From Halicephalobus mephisto (taxonomy: Eukaryota; Nematoda; Chromadorea; Rhabditida; Panagrolaimidae), in the NCBI GenBank assembly GCA_009193035.1, contig SWDT01000141.1, forward strand, positions 1 through 64,000: 64,000 bases of DNA, written 5' to 3'. The position numbers and the translations under genes were made by a program. The notes under the pieces are model-generated. The model saw only the letters and a program-made list of their open reading frames with translations, was not told the DNA's origin and did not search any database. Of this stretch, positions 58,406-64,000 are shown piece after piece (the first letter of the stretch is position 1; each line of letters starts with the position of its first letter).

Positions 58406-61304
58406 ATGGATCTGAAACATCTAGTGTTTCTGATTTTGTTTATTTTTGAAGAAACCTCTGGTCAAGGTAACTCTACCATACCCCCTCAACAAGTCCTAGG
58501 ATCAGCCACCACTAAAGTGAGACAGGAGAAGAATGTCACCATCGTTGATCTGGACGAGACGGATTCTGACGCCTTGATCATGAAGTGGACGGAGCAGGCC
58601 ATATCCGGGGTCATGGCCGCCATAGCCAGCAAAAAGTGAGTTCATTTAAATAAGCGTAATATTCCAAAAATAAAAAATTAATGTTACAAATCTTTCTCAC
58701 CACAAACTCCCAGAATCTTAGAACTATTAGAGTTTAGAAGATTCTAGAAACTTTCATAATATTCTAGAGAGCTTCAGAAGTTCCTATAAGGTTCTCAAAA
58801 ACTTCAAATATCCTTTACAATAATCAAATTCTATTAATAATTATTCAAGGTTGAAGTACTTGACAGAAGGAGAGAAAAAACAATTGGAGAAATGCTCCAA
58901 AGACGCAGATTCCATCGAAAAACATGCTTCCTGTGTTCTTCCGGTTCTTCACATGTCCAAATACAGACCGGAACCTTCTTCAAGAGATATGACGAAAGAA
59001 GAACACCAAAAACAAGTCAAAAATCTGATTCCGAAGAAATTTGACACGACGAATTCAGAAGAGAAGAAATCAGAAACAAAACCCAAAAAGTCATCAAGGT
59101 TCCAATCACCCAAATATAAGCTTAATCAAAGAAGATACGGTGAAGCCAAAGTTCTCGATTTTTCTTCCTTAAAGCCGATGGGAAGATTCAGAAAACACGA
59201 ATTCACACTTGACGCTAAAACAATTATGAAGAGGGAACAGAAGTTGAAGATCACAAAACCAAAAACCAATCAAATTGGGCCTTTCGTGCTGGGACCACAG
59301 GACAGAAAAAAGAGATCTTCAAGAATGGTAACAAGGAGTCTGGATTCCTACCACCACTCCATCCCAGTCAACGGAGACTAACTCCGATCGGATCTCTGGC
59401 GAAGTTTCTAATGGCTTCTGTCATGAAGGAGAAAAACAAAACGATGGAGGACAGAGTGCCGTGGCAGCAGCTCATCGAGAAGGCCAGATACACCGGGGCT
59501 AGGAGGAAGGAGCTCAAAAAACGATACCGACTCAAAGACAACATGGACCCCTTGGAGGAGATGGCCTTCAAGGCTCTGGAAAACCGAAACATGCTTCCGG
59601 AAGATGTCGATACGATAATTGAAAAATTACAAACGAATCCTGAATTCCGTGATTTTCAAAAAAAAAGCCGAGAAAAATCCAGTTAAAAAAGTTATGGGGT
59701 TAATGAGAGAAGGCCTGAAGTTAGGGTACATGGCAGTCGGAAAAACGTTTCTGGATTCGACGAAAAAACGATGAAAGTCATGTTCCCCAGGTTGTTTTCA
59801 GTGCTTCCGGAAGACAAAGGAGACAGTGGAGAAGACGACGATCCTCTAGATATTCTATCTCCTTCATTACTGTCATTGCATTCAGAGGGTGAAGGTCTGG
59901 AGAAGGAACTGAGCATCCCCAACTTGGTCAAAGCCTTCACTGCAGCGGACCAGCAAGCATGGCTGGATTTGATCTTCGAGGCTTCGGGAGTCCAGGATGC
60001 TCTAAAAGGAGCAGAAAAGGCGATTCTGGAGGAAGAATTCCAACTTAAAAGAAAAAGACGATATGCAGAGAAGATGCGGAACGAAAAAGGAGAACCTTTG
60101 TACCTAACTGAAGAAACCTCTGTCCAGGCCTTGGGACCACTTCAAAAAAAATTAATCAATGTGTCGGATGAGATGACAAAAACCTACTCTCCCGGACAGG
60201 TACATGAAATGGAATTATCCGGATACGCTGTGATGACTAAGGCCCAGATGAGGCTCATCTACGGACCCGGATCCCCCCACGCCAATCCCGAACTTCTGAA
60301 GCGGTTGCTAGCTATGAACGACACCGAAATCCACCGACAGATAGAGAAGGATATAGTAGCTTTAGCTGAAAGAAGAAGCATCAGAAAAAAGAGAGATATT
60401 GTTTTGTCCCCTCTGGTCGGGGCTACTGTCCTTTTCAATCCTGCACTTGTTTCTCAACCAATCGTAAGTTTTCTACTTTTTTTCTGAAGACAATAACACG
60501 TAGTAATGATGAAGATAAGAGAGTAGTAGAACTTTTCACAATTCAAAGATATAAGCAACAAAAATAAAGTTCTAGTAGCTGTGAGGTAAAAGTTTTATAT
60601 TTTTTCGGACGAGTTCTGGCATAAATTTTTCTGAAACCATCCTATCCAGTCCTGTTTAATAAGAACTAAACTAAAGATATGTTCATAAGCTAGAATTACA
60701 GAATACTTTGGAAATTATCAATTTTCAGATGTTAGGATCATCTAGTAAACTTTGTTCGGTAGAAATACAGTAATTAATTTCAGATTTTGTCGCCTATCGT
60801 TTTAACAGTCAGTGTCGGATCGCCTGCGGTATTAGGCCCTATCGTAAGTGTTTATTTTTCCAATTAATTTAAATTTAAACTTTCTAGATCCTGGGTCCTT
60901 GGCTGTTCCTACCCCTGATCCTTTCTCCTCGTCTCCTGTCCCCGGCCATTCTGAATCCATTCATGTTCGTTCCGATCGTTCTCTCTCCACTCGCTTTCCA
61001 TCCGATCATTCTTTGTCCTGGAGTTTTCAACACCTTCATTTTGACCCCTCTGGCATTCTCGCCGGTTATCCTCTCTCCTCAAGTCTTCACTCCTGTAATC
61101 CTCTCGCCTCTGGTTCTTTCTCCTTTCATATTGAATCCTACAGTAGGAAGTCCTGTTATTTTGAGTCCTTTCGTACTCACACCCGTCATATACTCGCCTC
61201 TGGCCCTCTTCGCCCTGGTGCTCTCCCCCAACGCCCTCTCTCCCCTCATCGAAAGCAAACTTTTCTTGGCAGAAGTCGTTCTTTCCCCCAGTTGGCTCAG
61301 TTGA
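58406..61304 (+). pseudogene. MLT-10-like moulting-cycle protein, three frame breaks
   Basis: Segments 58406-58635, 58850-60463, 60784-60843 and 60888-61304. Family MLT-10 ('moulting cycle'): secreted epidermal proteins needed for cuticle moulting. Seen: signal peptide (MDLKHLVFLILFIF), GPFVLGPQDRKKRS, LTPIGSLAKFL, REGLKLGYMAVGK, LLSLHSEG, and the hallmark C-terminal stretch of hydrophobic tetrapeptides around Ser-Pro ([13 protein letters not shown]) ending LIESK...LSPSWLS. The second exon changes frame three times: near 59378 (one base missing), at the A9 run 59658-59666 (one extra base) and at the A5 run 59741-59745 (one base missing). All other genes here are frame-intact, so either this copy is decaying or homopolymer errors hit it. 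I list it as a pseudogene with that caveat. Confidence 0.75.
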
Positions 61305-61499
61305 TCATTTTCAGAGGTACAAAATCATTAATAACTTATAATTATTTTTATTACAATAGTTTAATCATAATTTGCCCTTCAAAATTAAGAAATATTTATT
61401 TTTCTGCTTCAAAGGTACAAAATTGTTAATAATTGATAAAATAAATATTGTTTTAATTACTGTACTTTAAACTTTCCAAATTGAAGAGTTTTTTGAACA

Positions 61500-62175
61500 A
61501 TGTCGAAATCAGATTTGCAGGTTGCTTGCAACATTGGACCAAGTTAGTTGGTGTAAAAATCCACAGTTTGTTCGAGATGTTTGAATTAATCAGAAATTTG
61601 TAATTTCTTCGTAACGTTAGGTCAGTGTTTCATATTATCAAAGTTGACAGTCAGGGTTCGAAGTTAAAATTAGAATTTTTTAAGATACAACTTATGAATC
61701 ACATTTGAATTAGAGTAATCTAGTTTATGTCCAACTATCAATTTAGATAAAACTGATTTTTAAAATTAAAGAAATTTATACGTTTCTTAATACAAAAATC
61801 CAAATTTCGATCTCGAACTCTGATCTCGGACTTTGACAATATGGAACGCAGATTGGTCTATTCAGTTATTACGTCAAATACGAATTTAATTTTGATGTCG
61901 ATCTTTTCGTAAACCTTGGTACTGATTGATTGTATGATCTAACGGTCGACATTTAGAAAGATGGAACCGTTAATCGGAGAACCTCCACAAAAACGTGCAT
62001 TTTCTTATCCGAAAGAAAATTGTAAAGGTCACGTATACTTTGATCCCGCTGAATCGAAATTTATTCCTTTTCTATTTATCCCTATACAACTTCCGTAATT
62101 TATTCATTTTCCAAACTTTCTCTCACATAATTAAAAATATATTAAAATTAAACGTTTAAATTTGAAATTTAAAGA
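61500..62175 (+). repeat. direct repeat, copy 2 (partner 55640-56120)
   Basis: Near-identical to 55640-56120 in the same orientation, with about 230 extra bp at 61625-61860. The pair brackets the possible secreted-protein gene and the MLT-10-like gene. Confidence 0.8.
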
Positions 62176-62339
62176 TAAACATTTAATTTTATGATTTAAA
62201 ACATCTTTTTAGTTTTTAGGATTTTAAAAATTCATTAAAAAATTAATTTAAATTTTGATTTCTTCACTTTAAAATTTCTTAATTTTTAAAATTTGTTTTT
62301 CTCCAGAGAATTAAACACAATAAGATATAATAATAGAAT

Positions 62340-62680
62340 GATATTGATTATATAAGCGCAACACTTCTTGACGTGACATGTCTTCTTTTACACTCCTCAG
62401 TTGGGAGAGGACTGATTAGCCTCGAGTGTTCTGAATATCCTTGGTTGTGGGGACTACGTGCCCCCAACACCTTTTCTGGAAAGGAGAGACATTGCGAATA
62501 AGAAAAACTCAACAATAGAACTAATATTGGGAGCGTAGGATTTTCCTACTTTGAGGGAAGTAATGAGGCGAAACAGCATATTCCGGATTTGTTGAGACTT
62601 TCATATTCGTGACGAGTCTAACTTCTGAGTGTTGATTCGGAAGACACCACAAGCTTCAGAGTGACTACTTTGGAGAGCAG
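62340..62680. other. possible retroelement terminal region
   Basis: Unique, GC-richer sequence with a TATATAAGCG box at about 62352. It lies at the 3' side of the minus-strand integrase fragment, where an LTR would be expected, but no second LTR copy was found. A CAGTTGGGAGAG segment near 62400 recalls a tRNA D-loop; no full tRNA fold is supported. Confidence 0.3.
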
Positions 62681-63085
62681 GAGAAAGGAGTCGTCCGTGA
62701 GGTTCCAAGTGATCACCTCAGATTCAGGCTGTGACGAGGGTCTTTCCAGCTAGGACTTCATGTAAGCATTTTCCAAAACTTCTTTTAATAGATCTTTTTC
62801 CCGGAAGACCTTTGGAATGATCTTTGACCCAGAGATGACCATCAAGTTCGAGGTCTTGGATTCTTGTCAGGATGATCTTCTGATTTCTTGTCGTGAATTT
62901 ACAACATATTTTTCTCCTTCATTGGCTTTAAGAGTTCTGAAGAGCATCTTATTCTTCTTCTTAATAAAAATTGAAGCCTGAGACTTGCTGGCTTTGATTG
63001 ACGGCGTATAGCGATAGGAATACAGAAATTCTATAAAAGCATTTTCCTTGTCTCCAACAATATCTTCCAAGTTACATCATACATT
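62680..63085 (-). mobile_element. degenerate Ty3/gypsy-type integrase fragment
   Basis: The minus strand encodes, in two frames separated by a break, an integrase end: FLYSYRYTPS with the usual KS that follows, then DGHLWVKDHSKGLPGK and a LHEVLAGKTLV segment, as in the GPY/F C-terminal region of Ty3/gypsy integrases. No other retroelement domain is present. A nonfunctional relic. Confidence 0.6.
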
Positions 63086-63129
63086 GTTCCTGCACTGTTA
63101 GCACTTTATCGAGCCGTAATCAAAACAAA

Positions 63130-63904
63130 ACAACTAATGACTAGATACAATTATCGTAATCCTAACGTGTTTGTTTGTGGTTCACAGCGAACTTGCCATT
63201 CTTTGAGGCTTCGGGCTTGTCTGATCCGCGTGTGACTATGCCTCTTCTTTAGCTCATCAGACCATCTAATTTTTGGCCTTCCAAACGTACACTTGTGACC
63301 GAGAGCTTCTCATTGCTTGCTAAAAGTTAACCAGTTAGTGATGGCTCTCGTCTTCTCTCCTGCATACATGCCCTACCTATGAGTGCTTTTTTCCTCAGTT
63401 CATTTTCTGCTTCATTTACTCCAGGTGTACTTCGCAACTCTATTTGTTACTTTATCGCGTCTTGTGATTTTTAACGCTTGTCTTTTGATGGCACGTTGTG
63501 TGACGGAGATTTCGTTCGCTTCTGTCATTGTTACTGACCAAGTTTCACATCCGTACATCAATGCCGGAAGAACCGTAGTGTTGATAAGCTTAGCAAACAT
63601 CATCTTTAACTTTGTTTCTTTGAGAACTTTCTTGATGCTATTATAACTCATCCATGCAGCTCTTTGTCTGTCAAAGAGTTCGCCAGCGAGGTCATGATCC
63701 ATCTTCACTTGTTGACCGAGATATACGTACTGCTTGATTTCTTCGATAGCTTCTTGGCAGAATAGATGACTGCGTTTGACATAATCATTCGCCATAAATT
63801 TGGTTTTATCTAAGTTCATATTTAGTCCTATTCTTCGGCTAGCTTCATCTAGATCACTCAGCATTGCATGTGCTTCTGCTAGATTTGTCGTGATTGTTGC
63901 TGCT
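63130..63904 (-). mobile_element. non-LTR retrotransposon fragment, reverse transcriptase end
   Basis: An open frame at 63412-63864 carries the late reverse-transcriptase part: GLNMNLDKTKFM, YVYLGQQV, LPALMYGCETW and TQRAIKRQ. Beyond its stop, after frame changes, FGRPKIRWSDELKK (about 63270-63290) matches the usual tail of such elements. Upstream the frame continues to 63904, where it is cut by the TIR element. A 5'-truncated, frame-broken relic. Confidence 0.8.
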
Positions 63905-64000
63905 TACTGTACAAAAAGCGTAAATATTTAATATTTGTGACGAAAACTAACGCAATAGTAACAATTTGCATTTGTTATTACGCGAAAAGTTATGCTTTTT
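63905..64000. mobile_element. TIR element cut by the window edge
   Basis: Starts CTGTACAAAAAGCGTAA, and the last bases (TTATGCTTTTT) are entering the matching inverted end. The interior TTTGTGACGAAAACTAA matches the element at 23268-23424. It is inserted in the reverse-transcriptase relic. Confidence 0.6.

Noticed and set aside
62380..62470. tRNA gene or tRNA-derived SINE
   Set aside because: A D-loop-like CAGTTGGGAGAG is present, but no acceptor stem, anticodon arm or proper T-arm could be drawn.

Overview
The window reads as free-living nematode nuclear DNA, most likely a Caenorhabditis species or a close rhabditid. It is AT-rich. Genes have many short exons with GT-AG introns and TTTTCAG-type acceptors, and several start codons sit just after such an acceptor, as expected for trans-splicing. 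The gene set is typical of nematodes: a serpentine chemoreceptor, a VWA/mucin/C-type-lectin protein, a TTBK-like CK1 kinase, an MLT-10 family moulting protein, a histidine acid phosphatase, and a tightly packed cchl-1/cox-15 pair that I infer is an operon. All exon structures were assembled by hand from open frames, splice signals and phase agreement. Domain identities rest on recognised motifs, not on searches.

Layout. 0-4.2 kb: repeat arrays and one arm of a long inverted repeat. 4.25-8.6 kb (-): five-exon secreted protein with repeated Cys-Cys modules; its third intron holds a large foldback. 9-13 kb: satellites, a two-finger C2H2 gene (-) and a polypyrimidine array. 13.6-15.1 kb (-): tandem CCCH zinc-finger protein. 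17.2-19.5 kb (-): cchl-1 followed by cox-15, both concerned with haem in mitochondria. 20.9-22.0 kb (-): chemoreceptor. 22-25.4 kb: foldback elements and satellites. 25.8-30.1 kb (+): VWA/mucin/CTLD gene. 30.5-33.3 kb (+): Vasa/GLH-like DEAD-box helicase, tail to tail with the kinase (33.5-35.4 kb, -). 36.2-39.1 kb (-): a dual-specificity-phosphatase fold without its catalytic cysteine. 39.4-42.5 kb: arrays. 42.6-43.4 kb (-): BPHL-like hydrolase. 45.1-46.7 kb (-): mks-2/TMEM216-like ciliary gene with a perfect X-box upstream. 47.0-47.6 kb: second arm of the long inverted repeat. 48.1-49.4 kb (-): small secreted protein. 49.8-52 kb: arrays, one carrying nuclear-receptor-type DR1 sites. 52.3-54.9 kb (+): histidine acid phosphatase. 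57 kb (+): possible small secreted protein. 58.4-61.3 kb (+): MLT-10-like gene with three single-base frame breaks. 62.7-64 kb: remains of a Ty3/gypsy and a non-LTR retroelement, the latter cut by a terminal-inverted-repeat element.

More than half of the sequence is repeat-derived. Several families recur in opposite orientations at both ends. A short CGTGTYGRGAC-like word turns up in many otherwise unrelated repeats. The strongest leads are the X-box before mks-2, a foldback whose internal 35-bp segment is flipped, the DR1-bearing satellite, a likely GC-AG intron, and the frame-broken moulting gene.
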